This document shows, in pieces, positions 40,904 to 52,534 of a DNA stretch of 64,000 nt. The stretch lies in NCBI GenBank assembly GCA_029255685.2, contig CM055312.2, positions 27,312,203 through 27,376,202 of the forward strand, in the 5' to 3' direction. The notes beneath the pieces are model-generated. The model was not told the origin of the DNA, did no database searches, and saw only the letters and a list, made by a program, of their open reading frames with translations. Source of the DNA: Silene conica (lineage: Eukaryota; Streptophyta; Magnoliopsida; Caryophyllales; Caryophyllaceae). Each line of letters begins with the position of its first letter. Position 1 is the first letter of the stretch. The position numbers were made by a program, and so were the translations under genes.

Positions 40904-41987
40904 TGTTGGAGCTTGTGTCCTCCACATGTAGTGTGATAACGTCATTGCACATACCCTTGTACGGACAAGTGGGAGATTGTTGGGGCTGGTGTCCTTGACA
41001 ATTAAGTACAATGACTTATTAAATCTCTTTAAGGATCACAAGGGCATACTTCAGTATTATTATCAGTTGATCCACGTTTATCAATAACGGTTGGCTTGCT
41101 AGATAAGTTTGACGTTATTGTCATACGGATGGCGGTGATCAACTGGTCCCTATACGTCACACCTATAGGACACGTTTGAGAGATGTGAAGGTATGAAAAT
41201 ACAGTCACATTTATGCCGAATACGACTAAACAGTTAGTCCGAGGTATTGACTATTAAATTAGTCAATAAGATGTTGAGATTATTATTTAATACGGATTAA
41301 ATAATTTTAGCTAACACGGATTACATGATTAATTCGTAAATTAAATATAAACGGTTATATTTAATTAAATATTGTATTCGCGTATTAATATAAACAGTTA
41401 TATTAATCTGGGTAATTATACAATATCGTAACTTTATCAGACCATTATTAATACATCGACTGCATTAATATCTGATAACACGTGTACGATTTATAAATAA
41501 AACCCACGAATAATATTTAGCTAATCGGGTCGAATCACGCAAAGGTATAAGGTAAGAGTGGGAAAAGCCCACTCTCACCTCAACCCGTTCGGCTGACCCA
41601 ATCACTACATAAGGAGAGTCCTTCTCCTTTTGTCAGGTTATTGCTTCTTTGATTGTTTTACTGATAAAACACATCTCAAGGAAATTAGGGTTTTGAGAAC
41701 TGCCTTTTCCCAAAACCCAGATCTCACATCTAAAACCTCACAAAACTCTCCCCATATTGCAAGGCAATTGGAGAGCCTTTCTAGCACACGCGGCATCATC
41801 TTAAACAAAGTCTTGGGTGCAAGTTATAGGAGGGAATTTACTTTAATTCCTGTTCTTAGGCCTATTCAAGCAAGGAGCCAAGGTTATATTCTTTTCATGT
41901 TTTTATTTAACTTATGACAATAATCTCAACTGTAAAATTCGTTATAATCCTTCATGTTTAGGGCGAATACATGCTATATTCCCCACA
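40904..41987 (+). repeat. Copia-2 5' LTR (1084 bp)
   Basis: Starts TGTTGGAGCTTGTGTCC and ends TATTCCCCACA. Its first 74 bp end in a copy of the polypurine tract (ACAAGTGGGAGAT), followed at 40978 by a second LTR-like start TGTTGGGGCTGGTGTCC. Confidence 0.95.
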
Positions 41988-41989
41988 AG

Positions 41990-42003
41990 TGGTATCAGAG
42001 CCA
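41990..42003 (+). promoter_or_regulatory. Copia-2 primer-binding site
   Basis: TGGTATCAGAGCCA, two bases after the LTR, is complementary to the 3' end of initiator methionine tRNA, the usual primer for plant copia elements. Confidence 0.93.
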
Positions 42004-42054
42004 GGTTACGAGATTTTACTTTTGTGTTTTCAGAAATTCGGTTTCTTGTTTTGT

Positions 42055-42171
42055 GGTCGGTCGACCTGGTTAATAGGTCGGTCGACCACCCTGCAGTTAC
42101 AGGAATAAAAAAATAAAAAAAAAAAAATTATGTCAGGAGGTCGGTCGACCTGTTTATTGGGTCGGTAGACC
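42055..42171. repeat. Paired GGTCGGTCGACC palindromes in the Copia-2 leader
   Basis: Copies at 42055 and 42076 (21 bp apart) and at 42139 and 42160 (21 bp apart; the last is GGTCGGTAGACC). Same motif and spacing as in the Athila-1 element. Confidence 0.95.
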
Positions 42172-43519
42172 TCTTTCCTGTAACAGTCGTTTTATTTTCG
42201 GAAAATAACTTGTTTTTATTTTCCCTTAGCCCAAAGTAATATGCTATATACGGAAATAGTGTATTATTTTTGTGAAATGGTTCACTCTCGTATGATACAT
42301 ATTCTTTTAAAACGGTTTAAGATAATGGATTATAAACTTATTAAAATTAAAGTGGTTAAAACAATATAATCACATAATTTTAATCCTGATAAGGTGGTTT
42401 GGTAAAATTTGTTAATCATAATAACAGTATTATGTCATGTATAAATTTTAATTTTAGTTGATGCATTTTATTTATCGTCTTGTTGAATGCCTTGTGAATG
42501 CTTTCAATAACGTATTTATTTTTGCAAACGGTTGTAACTTAGTGTGGCCTTAGTAGATTGTGTTACCGTAATGATGGAACACAGTCTTGCTTGTAATTTT
42601 GAGATCTTGTATCTCCGTTTTGGGTTTTTGCCATGTAATTACTTTTGTATTTAAATTAGGATGTAAATAGGGTTATATTTGTAATTTAAATTAGTAATTT
42701 TGTGAAGACCAAAGACGGAGACCGGATGCTCACTCCCGCTGCAAAGACCGAGATGGAACATCAAGACAAGCTTCTAGGGTCCAACGGTGGATTCCAAAGT
42801 TGTTTTTATGTTTATTTTGGTAGGATAGGCCACACTAGGACTTTTATTTACGTTTATCGCATTTATTTTATGCTTTCATCGATAATAGCTTGCATCATAT
42901 TCCGCCTAAAACCAAACCACCTATAACATGCCTGAAAACTGACTCATGTAGAGGTTACGCGTTAGTTTTCTGTGACAATACAGATGTCACATGTCAATTG
43001 CAAAGCCATCACTTTATTTCATTCATTCACGCATATGCTAGATATTAGTTCACTTAAAATGGATAAATAAAGGTTGATGGGGTCTTCCTCGTATAACCAA
43101 AAATTGAGAATAGTCTTTATAAATCAGACTCCAATGAATCCCTTCTTCGTCGGTAGGCATAATATGACCCCTTCTACGTCGGGTAAGTGGGAACAGATGA
43201 TTTATTTTATCTCAACATCATGGTCACTCGATACTATCTAGCGACTGAGATGGACTAATAGATAGGATTTACGGAAATCTATCGACCAAGAGTTCCAACG
43301 GTGGAATTAGCCAATCTGTGGGCTTATCAATATACGGAAATTGAGTCTTGGGATCGTTTATATAATTCTTGAGGGAGATCAATTATATAAATGCATGAGT
43401 CTACGAGTTTAAATGCAATTTAATATAGACTTAAATCACAACAATGAGTTGCTTATAGGGTTTTGTTTTTATCTTCTTTTTCAGTGTAGAACACGTTCAA
43501 TTAAACTGCTGTATAACTA

Positions 43520-46500
43520 ATGGCTGGTGAAGACCCAATGCCAAGTGCCAAGCTAGCACGTGAATCCTGGCTAAAAGCCTTCATGGACTCCATGAATCAG
43601 TCTACTAGACTGAGGAATGATGGGTCAAACTTCTCTGACTGGGAGGCAGCACTACGGAATGCTGCCATTGCTGACGGAAAGCTTAAGTACTTAACTGAGC
43701 CCATTCCGGCACACCCAGGAACTGGAGCTAGAGCTAACGAAGTTCGCGCTCATAGCGACTTCGTCATGGAAGCGGGTGCGATAAAGAACGTACTCATCTA
43801 TGCAATGGAATCCAATTTGCAAAGACGCTTCATAACCCATGGTGCAAACAAGATTTTCACCACACTCACTAACGAATTCTCAAAAGCTCCGAGAATCGTT
43901 TCTTATGAGCATACCTGTCGCTTCTTTGAGGCGAAACTCCAGAAGGGCCAAGCTGTTAGCCCACATATTCTCAACATGATTGAGAATATCGAGAAACTGG
44001 AGGCCCTAAACTGCAAGATCAGTGAGAACATAATCGTTGATCGAATGCTTCATTCGCTTCATGATGGGTTCGCCCTCTTCAGGGCCAACTATTACATGAA
44101 CGACATGAAGAAGACTCCTCATGAGCTCCACTCCCTTCTCGTACAGACCGAGAAGGATCTGAAATTAAGTGGGAGCGTGAAGCAGGATGTTCTCATGATC
44201 TACAGTAAGGGTAAGGGTAAGGGAAAAGCTAAAGCTCAGGGCGACCTAACAGTAGGCAAGCCCAAGTTTAAGAAGTCAGGATTTACCAAGAGTGGGCCAG
44301 GTGAGTCAAGCAACACACTGGGCAAAACAAAGAGCAAGGATACTAGCATGGAATGCCATCATTGCCACAAGACTGGGCATTGGAGGAGCTCATGCCCCGT
44401 GTATCGTGAGGACATTAAAGCAGGTCATGTTACTCATGTTGGTATGTCTTCTTCTTCTTTTATTCACATGATTGAGATTAACCATGCAACTTACGGAACT
44501 TGGGTACTAGATACTGGTTGTGGTTCTCATCTATGTAATCATGTGTAGGGCCTCCGAAACCAAGAAACCCTTATCAAGGGTGAGGTTGACCTGCGTGTCG
44601 GGAATGGAGCACGTGTTGCTGCAGTCTCGAGGGGAACATACGTGATCCAGCTTCCAAGTGGATTCGAGTTATCTTTATATAACTGTTATTATGTTCCTTG
44701 TTTATCCAAAAACATTATTTCAGTTACTGCGCTTGACAAACTTGGTTTTTCATTTGTAATAGAAAATAACAGTTGTATTTTCTCATTACACAATATGATT
44801 TATGGCAAGGCAGTTTCCATGAATGGAATTTATGTTTTAGATCAAACCATTGAAATATTACATGTGAATAATAAGAGATTAAAGGTAGGTGACAAAGATC
44901 AAACTTACCTATGGCATTGTCGTATGGGACACATAAATGAGAAACGCGTAAAACAGCTCATACAGAATGGAGCTATCTCAGCCTTTGATTTCGAATCATA
45001 TGGCACGTGTGAATCATGTCTCATCGGTAAGATGACTCGTATTTCCTTCAAAGGTGTTGGAATGCGCGCTGCCGACCTATTAGGACTCACACATACGGAC
45101 GTATGTGGCCCTATGTCGATCAACGCACGAGAAGGCTATAGGTATTTCATCACTTTCACGGATGATTTGAGTAGATATGGCTATGTCTACTTAATGAAGC
45201 ATAAAAGTGAATCCTTTGACAAGTTCAAAGAATACCAGAATCGGGTACAGAACCAACTGGGAAGAAAGATTAAAGCACTACGTTCTGATCGTGGTGGTGA
45301 GTATCTTTCACACGAGTTTGATCAACACCTTAAAGACTGTGGCATCGTGCTACAGTTGACTCCACCTGGAACACCACAATTAAATGGTGTGTCCGAACGG
45401 AGAAATCGAACTCTACTCGATATGGTTCGATCCATGATGAGTCACACTGTTGTGCCTGATTCATTGTGGGGCTATGCTCTATTGTCGGCCGCTCTAATAC
45501 TTAACCGAAGTCCGTCTAAAGCTGTTGACAAGACTCCATACGAATTATGGAAGGGAACGGTCCCTAACTTGTCCTTTATTCAAGTTTGGGGCTGCGAGGC
45601 TTATGTCAAGTGGAGACACGAGGATAAGCTCGGCCCGCGATCGGTCAAGACATACTTTATAGGATATCCAAAGGGAACTTTTGGTCATTACTTCTACTCG
45701 CCAACCCAACAACGTGTTTTTGTTGCGGCTAGTGCGACGTTCTTAGAGAAAGAATTTCTCGAGAACAAGTCGAGTAATAGAACCTTCGATTCATCGGAGG
45801 TTCAAGAACCAACTACCGAGCAACCATTGGAGGAAACAGTTCCTTCAACCGAGGCTGCGGTAGATATTCCTGAGGAACCTAGGAGGTCGGGAAGAGTCTC
45901 CATTCCTCCGGACAGGTACATTGGTATGGTCGAGGAACATGATATGGATGACGTCTTACTCCTGGAGGGTAATGAACCCTCAACCTATAAAGGTGCCATG
46001 ACCAGTTCTGACTTAAAGCTATGGCTAGAAGCCATGCAATCCGAGATGGACTCCATGTATGAGAACAACGTGTGGGATCTTGTGGACCTACCTGCAAAGG
46101 TACGCCCCCTTCATTGCAAATGGCTTTACAAAATAAAGCATGTCGTGGAAGGTAAACAAGATATCCATATGGCAAGACTAGTTGCTAAAGGTTTCACCCA
46201 AGTGCCAGGCTTGCACTACGATGAGATTTTTGCACCCGTAGTCATGCTACGTTCCATTCGGATTATCTTAGCGATAGCCGCATTTCATGACTATGAAATA
46301 TGGCAAATGGACGTTAAAACCGCCTTCTTAAACGGTTATTTGGAGGAAGAGTTGTACATGGTACAACCCGAGGGTTTTATTGATCCAGAAAATCCTAAGA
46401 AGGTTTGCAAGCTTAAGCGTTCCATCTATGGACTTAAGCAAGCATCACGGAGTTGGAATCATCGCTTCGACCAAGTGATAAAAGAGAATGGGTTTATTCG

Positions 46501-47347
46501 ATCAGTCGAGGAACCATGTCTCTATATCAAGTCGAGTGGGAGCAAGATTGTCTTCCTAGTACTGTATGTCGACGACATACTCTTGATTGGGAATGACATA
46601 CCTTTCCTTTCTTCGGTTAAAGCATGGTTGAAAAACCATTTCCAGATGAAAGATCTGGGAGAGGCACAAAGAATTTTGGGCATCCGTATCTACTGGGATA
46701 GATCACAACGGATGTTGTCTCCCAGTCAGAAGTCTTACATAGATAAGATTCTAGAGAGATTCAGCATGACGAACTCCTAGAAGGGGTTCATTCCTATGAC
46801 TACTGGGCTTTACTTGAGCAAGACTCAAGAAGCTAAGACATTGGAAGAGAAAGAGCGCATGAGTCGGATTCCTTATGCTTCGGCTATAGGATCGATCATG
46901 TATGCCATGATATGCACACGTCCAGACGTTGCATATGCATTGAGTATGACCAGTCGATTCCAAGCTCATCCAGGTGAACAACACTGGATGGCCGTGAAAA
47001 ACATCCTTAAGTACCTACGGAGGACTAAAGATTGGGGATTGACTTATGGAGGCGACTCGACGCTCTGCGCCACGGGTTACGCAGATGCTAGCTTCCAAAC
47101 GGATCAAGATGACTTGAAATCTCAGTCTGGATTCGTTTTTACTCTTAATGGCGCTACTGTCAGCTGGAAAAGTTCTAAATAGAGTGTTACAGCAAATTCT
47201 ACAACTGAGTCCGCGTAAAAGGAGATATTCATTGATAAGATCGCTACGGATGACAACATAGCTGATCCTCTCACTAAAGCATTACCACGTGATAAGCATG
47301 AAGGGCACATTCATTCCATGGGAATTAGATGTGTTCCTAAGTGGTAG
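43520..47347 (+). pseudogene. Copia-2 gag-pol polyprotein, broken by stops and a deletion
   Basis: A single frame from ATG 43520. gag (residues 1 to about 270), CCHC zinc knuckle C279-C282-H287-C292 and the aspartic protease motif with D331 (LDTGCGSH). TAG at 44546-44548 follows. The frame continues with integrase: HHCC finger (WHCRMGH..TCESC) and DDE core (HTDVCGP, RSDRGGEY, SERRN). Then RT with YGLKQASRSW and FLVLYVDDILLIGND, TAG at 46778-46780, the connection segment, and RNase H (TGYADAS) with TAG at 47180-47182. At about 47215 roughly 200 bp are missing relative to Copia-1, removing the TESEYLA-to-EQKEI part of RNase H and its later active-site residues; a TAA arises at the junction. The C-terminal frame ends at 47345-47347. 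Comparison with Copia-1 and Copia-3 implies Gln codons at the first and third stops. No functional enzyme set can be made. Confidence 0.93.
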
Positions 47348-48135
47348 TACTCTTTTATGAATTCATGTAATAATTCATTTTCTCGTGTACTCTATTCAAC
47401 CTCATTGTTATGATATATAATGTTTTGTTTTTCATGTGGAATTGTACGCCAATTTTGAACACCACAAAGTGATCTGATTAACATTACATCGTTTTAGTCC
47501 TTGATTACCCACTTGAGCTGATAACTCAGGTAATCATTTTGTGACGTTGGTTGATGGTGGGTTCAACGAGCCATAAGTCACACGGCTGACTGACCAATCA
47601 CAAAGGCGAGTTATACGGATATCTCGTAGGACACCCCGTGACAACGTTATGGAGTCCTAAATGTTTTATAACATTGGGTGCCAGGTCGTGGATAGGACCT
47701 CCATAGTGTTCCTTAGAGTCGAGTCTTTTGACTTTCAACTGTCTCTTGAGATTAAGGCAGATTTTGGGTAACTTTGGTTTCTTTCCCACGGTCATCGTAA
47801 CAGGGGCCAAGAGGATTTTTTCTGGGTTATTTCATGCTGCGCGATATCGGCAGGATTCGAGTTGAGGGAAATATCCAAACCCTTATCAGGATTTTATCAT
47901 TTCTCAGGGCCACTCGAGGAGTAGTAACTGAAATGCATGGCCAAGCTCGAATACAGATTCGTTTTATCAGTTAAGTTACTCTCTAGTCGGGGAAACCACT
48001 CTTGATACAGATCGCTTGTGAGATACGACCTTTGCGAATGCGGATTTGCAAATTGTCTTACATTGAGTGGGAGAAATTTTAAAAGGACATGAGAATCGGT
48101 TATCGCACCTACACTTGTACGGACAAGTGGGAGTT
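47348..48135 (+). other. Copia-2 3' non-coding region and polypurine tract
   Basis: No gene. It is collinear with 3184-3957 and, reversed, with 63608-64000. It ends GGACAAGTGGGAGTT just before the LTR. Confidence 0.85.
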
Positions 48136-49219
48136 TGTTGGAGCTTGTGTCCTCCACATGTAGTGTGATAACGTCAGTGCACATACCCTTGTACGGACAA
48201 GTGGGAGATTGTTGGGGCTGGTGTCCTTGACAATTAAGTACAATGACTTATTAAATCTCTTTAAGGATCACAAGGGCATACTTCAGTATTATTATCAGTT
48301 GATCCACGTTTATCAATAACGGTTGGCTTGCTAGATAAGTTTGACGTTATTGTCATACGGATGGCGGTGATCAACTGGTCCCTATACGTCACACCTATAG
48401 GACACGTTTGAGAGATGTGAAGGTATGAAAATACAGTCACATTTATGCCGAATACGACTAAACAGTTAGTCAGAGGTATTGACTATTAAATTAGTCAATA
48501 AGATGTTGAGATTATTATTTAATACGGATTAAATAATTTTAGCTAACACGGATTACATGATTAATTCGTAAATTAAATATAAACGGTTATATTTAATTAA
48601 ATATTGTATTCGCGTATTAATATAAACAGTTATATTAATCTGGGTAATTATACAATATCGTAACTTTATCAGACCATTATTAATACATCGACTGCATTAA
48701 TATCTGATAACACGTGTACGATTTATAAATAAAACCCACGAATAATATTTAGCTAATCGGGTCGAATCACGCAAAGGTATAAGGTAAGAGTGGGAAAAGC
48801 CCACTCTCACCTCAACCCGTTCGGCTGACCCAATCACTACATAAGGAGAGTCCTTCTCCTTTTGTCAGGTTATTGCTTCTTTGATTGTTTTACTGATAAA
48901 ACACATCTCAAGGAAATTAGGGTTTTGAGAACTGCCTTTTCCCAAAACCCAGATCTCACATCTAAAACCTCACAAAACTCTCCCCATATTGCAAGGCAAT
49001 TGGAGAGCCTTTCTAGCACACGCGGCATCATCTTAAACAAAGTCTTGGGTGCAAGTTATAGGAGGGAATTTACTTTAATTCCTGTTCTTAGGCCTATTCA
49101 AGCAAGGACCCAAGGTTGTATTCTTTTCATGTTTTTATTTAACTTATGACAATAATCTCAACTGTAAAATTCGTTATAATCCTTCATGTTTAGGGCGAAT
49201 ACATGCTATATTCCCCACA
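48136..49219 (+). repeat. Copia-2 3' LTR (1084 bp)
   Basis: Same length as the 5' LTR. The differences noticed are a T/G near 40945/48177, a C/A in CAGTTAGTC.GAGG, and two near the 3' end (AGGAGCC/AGGACCC, TTATATT/TTGTATT). Confidence 0.95.
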
Positions 49220-49291
49220 ATAATAACGTTCCAATATTATCAACACATCAATATAATTAATAATATATTAAAATAAAATACGAGGTATTAC
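49220..49291 (-). mobile_element. Gypsy-A LTR terminal piece plus right ATAAT duplication
   Basis: 49220-49224 is the Copia-2 target duplication. The rest is the outer end of the Gypsy-A LTR (minus TAATACCTCGTATTTT). The terminal TG of the LTR reads GG at 49292, so the end is mutated or off by one base. Confidence 0.8.
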
Positions 49292-49292
49292 C

Positions 49293-49541
49293 GTCAGGTG
49301 TACTCAAGACTTCCTCCTAACTGGTTCTCCTTCTCTCCCTTCTTCAGCGCAGAAAGGCTCTCTCAGGTTCCGGATTAGCTTCCACTTATTCAAACCTGGA
49401 AGACCTGGGCATACACAACACTAAGGAGAAAAGTAAGAACGGTCTTGAGGAACTAAAAATAATTCGTTAAGACAAAGAAACAAAAATAAACTGAACATAA
49501 AAATTAAAACCGATTGCCTCCCTTGCAACGTTTCCAAAATT
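49293..49541 (-). pseudogene. Athila-2 gag N-terminus remnant, leader and decayed primer-binding site
   Basis: Minus strand: after the LTR end comes TGGAAACGTTGCAAGGGAGG (about 49536-49517), a decayed form of the Athila primer-binding site TGGCGCCGTTGCCGGGGA (tRNA-Asp); the changed bases lie at or next to former CpG sites. About 100 bp later an ATG reads MPRSSRFE, then a stop, VEANPEPERAFLR and further stops, resembling the arginine-rich start of Athila gag. It is cut off by the Gypsy-A LTR at 49292. Confidence 0.7.
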
Positions 49542-50930
49542 TGACACGCGGGTCGTCGTAACACGGTCAAAGATAAATCCTAGGTACTAATAACTGAAGC
49601 TAGTGGTAGTAGGGTCGAATCCCACAGGGAAGCAGAGTCTTAACTAAGGTTCAGTTCATAGGTCACAAAGGGGGGGTTTGTTGTTGTTGTTGTTGATTAA
49701 CTAATGACTAAAACACGAATAAAACAACAAATAAGATAACAAAAATCGAGTTTTAACAAATTAAAAGGGAAATATGTCAGGAATCGGGTCACCGCGGTAA
49801 TTCATGTCATGTGTAAATACTAGGTCAGTCAAGTCATCATTGACAAGTTGGGTAGTGATTGTCTCCTTTCGGTCTCAAATCGCCCTAGACTCCCCAACCA
49901 ATCTTTCGATCCAGGAAGGTTATATCGATTGCCCTAAGCAAACCTACTCTACCAATCTTTCGATCCAGGTATAGTTTTACTAGATATACCGGTCTCCTAC
50001 GTGCACTCAGTCAACTAGTTTTCTAATTATTTTGCTTATAAAAAAACCTGGTCGCAGAGGTGACTAACATGTGATTCCTACGACATTACTACCGCGACTT
50101 CCCTCATCCTAACATATTAAAGAGATTACCTACTCATTGTTTCAGGATCTACGCTAATCATGATAATACTAACGAAATACGACATGATAAGAGATAAAAA
50201 TAAACTAATGATGATAATAAAGAGTAAATTAAAACGTAAATAAGATAAAGGATTAAGAGAGTTACAATAAAATTGGCAAGAATGATGATGAACAAGAACC
50301 GGAAAGCAAAACTACTGACTAAAATGAAAAGTAAAATGTAAAGTAAAAGTGAATAATGTAAAGTTGATTATGAAAGTAAGTCAGTATTGGATTAGTCTTA
50401 ACCCAATCCTTATATAGAAATCCGGTGTATCAAATGAGTTACTCGATCGAGTTCAAGAATCACTCGATCGAGCACTTTTATTCCAGAATCCTTCGATCGA
50501 GCTTCACAAAACCTTCGATCCTACTGATCCTCCTTTAATCTCCTCGATCGAGTAAGCGACTACTCGATCGAGTATTTCCTCAGTTGCATCCATTCGATCG
50601 AGCAAACACCAGAGCTCGGTCGAGTAACAATCAGACCAGATTGCTCGTTTGTTGTCCCAGCTGCTCGTGTTCTACATTTTCCTCCCGATTCAGGCTCTTA
50701 TCTTCTAATTACTGCACTTCCGAGGCTGTCAAGTTCCTTATCTTTGTTCCATCTCCTAAAAATAGCTTATCGACAAGAAAAATCATGGTTTTCGCAACTA
50801 TTGCATACTTACCTTCAAAACAACAAGAAATACACAAAGAAGCGAAATAGGGGCAAAATACCGCATAAAACGCATGTAAATGCATGCCAAAAGATGCTAA
50901 AAATTATATATATATAATATGCATGCATCA
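49542..50930 (-). mobile_element. Athila-2 LTR (minus), 1389 bp
   Basis: On the minus strand it runs from TGATGCATGCATATT (50930) to GCGTGTCA (49542). It carries GGGTCGAATCCCACAGGGA (about 49612) and the GATCCAGGAAGG / 'CTTTCGATCCAGG' segments shared with Athila-type LTRs, and four pairs of CTCGATCGAG-type palindromes. It forms the left arm of a large inverted repeat with 50931-52203. Confidence 0.85.
50442..50624. repeat. Paired CTCGATCGAG palindromes in the Athila-2 LTR (left arm)
   Basis: Four pairs: 50442/50463, 50492/50514 (second half degenerate), 50543/50563 and 50593/50615 (the last CTCGGTCGAG). Within-pair spacing is 20-22 bp and pairs recur every 50-51 bp. Confidence 0.93.
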
Positions 50931-52203
50931 CCTCGAAAAGTGTAATATTCAAAGGATAAGAGCCTAAACCGGAAAGAAAACGAAGAACAGAAGCAGCTGG
51001 GACAGCAAACGAGCAACCTGGACTGATATAGGCTCGATCGAGCTCTGGTGCTTGCTCGATCGAAGGGTTTTTGCTGAGAAGGTGCTCGATCGAGTAGTCC
51101 TTTACTCGATCGAGGATAATACAGGAGCGTCAGTGGGATCGAAGGATTTTGGAGCTCGATCGAAGGCTGGTGGAAGGAAATTTACTCGATCGAGTGATTC
51201 TTGAACTTGATCGAGCAACTCACTAAAGACTCCGGATTCAGTCTTTAGGTTAAGATCATTAGTGTAACCTAATCTCCCTATATAAGGATTATGTTGACAC
51301 TAATCAGATCATCTTTGAATCTTTTATCTTTTTATCTATCAACTCCTTAGCATACACTTAGTTTTCATTAGTCAGTAATCAACATTTCTGATTTTCATAT
51401 ACAAACACAATAGTTCATTTTAGGTTTTTACTTGAAGCTTTTAGTTCATTTCCGGATCTTGTTCGTCATCATTCTCTGCCACTTTTATTGTAACTTTTCT
51501 TAATCCCTTCTCTTATTTACATTTTAGTTTATTTTCTATCATCGTTATTAGTTTATATTCATTTTTCGCTATGTCATATTTAGTTTGTATTGTTATGATT
51601 AACGTAGATCCCAAAGCCATGAGTAGGTAATCTTCTTAATATGTTAGGATGAGGGAAGTCGCGGTAATAATGTCGCAGGATTCACATGTTAGTCACCTCT
51701 GTGACGAGGTTTGTTTAGAAGCAATATAATCAGGAAACTAGTTGATTGAGTGCACGCGTGAGACCGGTTTATCTAGTAAAACTTTACATGGATCGAAAGA
51801 TTGGTAGAGTAGGCTTGCTTAGGACAATCGATATAACCTTCCTGGATCGAAAGATTGGTTGGGGAGTCTATGGCGATTTGAGACCGAAAGAAGACAATCA
51901 CTACCCACCGTATCAATGATTTGACTGACCTAGTATTTTCGCATAACATGAATTACCACGGTGACCCGATTCCTGACATATTCCCCTTTTAATTGTTAAA
52001 ACTCGATTTTGTTATCCTTCTTGTTCTTTTTATTCTTGTTTTTAGTGATTAGTTAATCAACAACAACAACAAACCCCCCTAATGACCAATAAACTGACCT
52101 TTAGTTAAGACTCTGCCTCCATGTGGGATTCGACCCTACTACCACTTGCTTCTGTTAGTTATATCTAGGATTTATCTTTGACCGTTACACGACTCGCGTG
52201 TCA
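50931..52203 (+). mobile_element. Second Athila-2-type LTR, plus strand, head to head with the first
   Basis: The sequence is the diverged reverse complement of 49542 to about 50728: TAAGAGCC, CAGCTGGGACAGCAAACGAG, GAGGGAAGTCGCGGTAATAA, GGATCGAAAGATTGG, ACTCGCGTGTCA. Its own first 200 bp, from TGATGCATGC on, are missing; it starts exactly where the minus copy ends. No primer-binding site follows at 52204. Confidence 0.85.
51033..51215. repeat. Paired CTCGATCGAG palindromes, right arm
   Basis: Pairs at 51033/51055, 51085/51105, about 51137/51158 (first half degenerate) and 51185/51206: the mirror image of the left-arm cluster with the spacings preserved. Confidence 0.92.
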
Positions 52204-52265
52204 ACTAGAATAACAAATACCCACGTACTTTTATAAATAATCGTCATACCTCTTGTATCAAATAC
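52204..52265. other. Short unassigned junction
   Basis: Sixty bases between the plus Athila-type LTR and the Copia-3 protease region. They no longer match Copia-2 and match no repeat here. Confidence 0.5.
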
Positions 52266-52534
52266 CCCTTTTACGAGAGGTCTGATATTTCTTAGGCCCT
52301 GCAAATGATTACACAAATGAGAACCACAACCTGTATCAAATACCTAAGTTCCAAAACTTGCATGGTTAATCTCAATCATATGAATAGAAGATGACATACC
52401 AACGGGAGTGACACAGCCTGCTTTGATGTCAGCATGATACGTAGGGCAGTTTCTCCTCCAATGCCCAATCTTGTGGCAATGGTGGCATTCAACCTCACTG
52501 CCCTTGCTCTTTGTCTTACCTTGTGAGCTACTAG
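52266..52534 (-). pseudogene. Copia-3 zinc knuckle and protease region (part 2 of gag-pol)
   Basis: Minus strand: VECHHCHKIGHWRRNC (CCHC knuckle), CPTYHADIKAG, HMIEINHASFGT, then TAG in place of the Trp codon of GTWVLDTG, then VFDTGCGSHLCNH and LQGLRN. The CAG after NHL is intact here, whereas Copia-2 has TAG. The frame is separated from its N-terminal part (61429-62227) by the inserted LARD. Confidence 0.88.
52530..52534. repeat. Target-site duplication ACTAG, left copy (LARD)
   Basis: ACTAG at 52530-52534 matches ACTAG at 61429-61433, immediately outside the two LTRs. Confidence 0.9.

Larger units (their letters stand above)
41988..43519 (+). other. Copia-2 untranslated leader
   Basis: 1.5 kb without a recognisable gene. 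Two pairs of GGTCGGTCGACC palindromes lie near its start. A 74-codon ORF at 42702-42926 (KTKDGDRMLTPAAKTEMEHQ) has no known domain; it could be a leader peptide but nothing supports it. Confidence 0.75.
40904..49219 (+). mobile_element. Copia-2: complete Ty1/copia element, 8316 bp
   Basis: 5' LTR 40904-41987, leader, gag-pol from 43520, 3' non-coding region, 3' LTR 48136-49219, target duplication ATAAT. Only about four differences between the LTRs were noticed by eye, which marks a recent insertion, but the polyprotein contains three TAG codons, a further TAA and a deletion in RNase H. It lies inside the Gypsy-A LTR. Confidence 0.95.
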
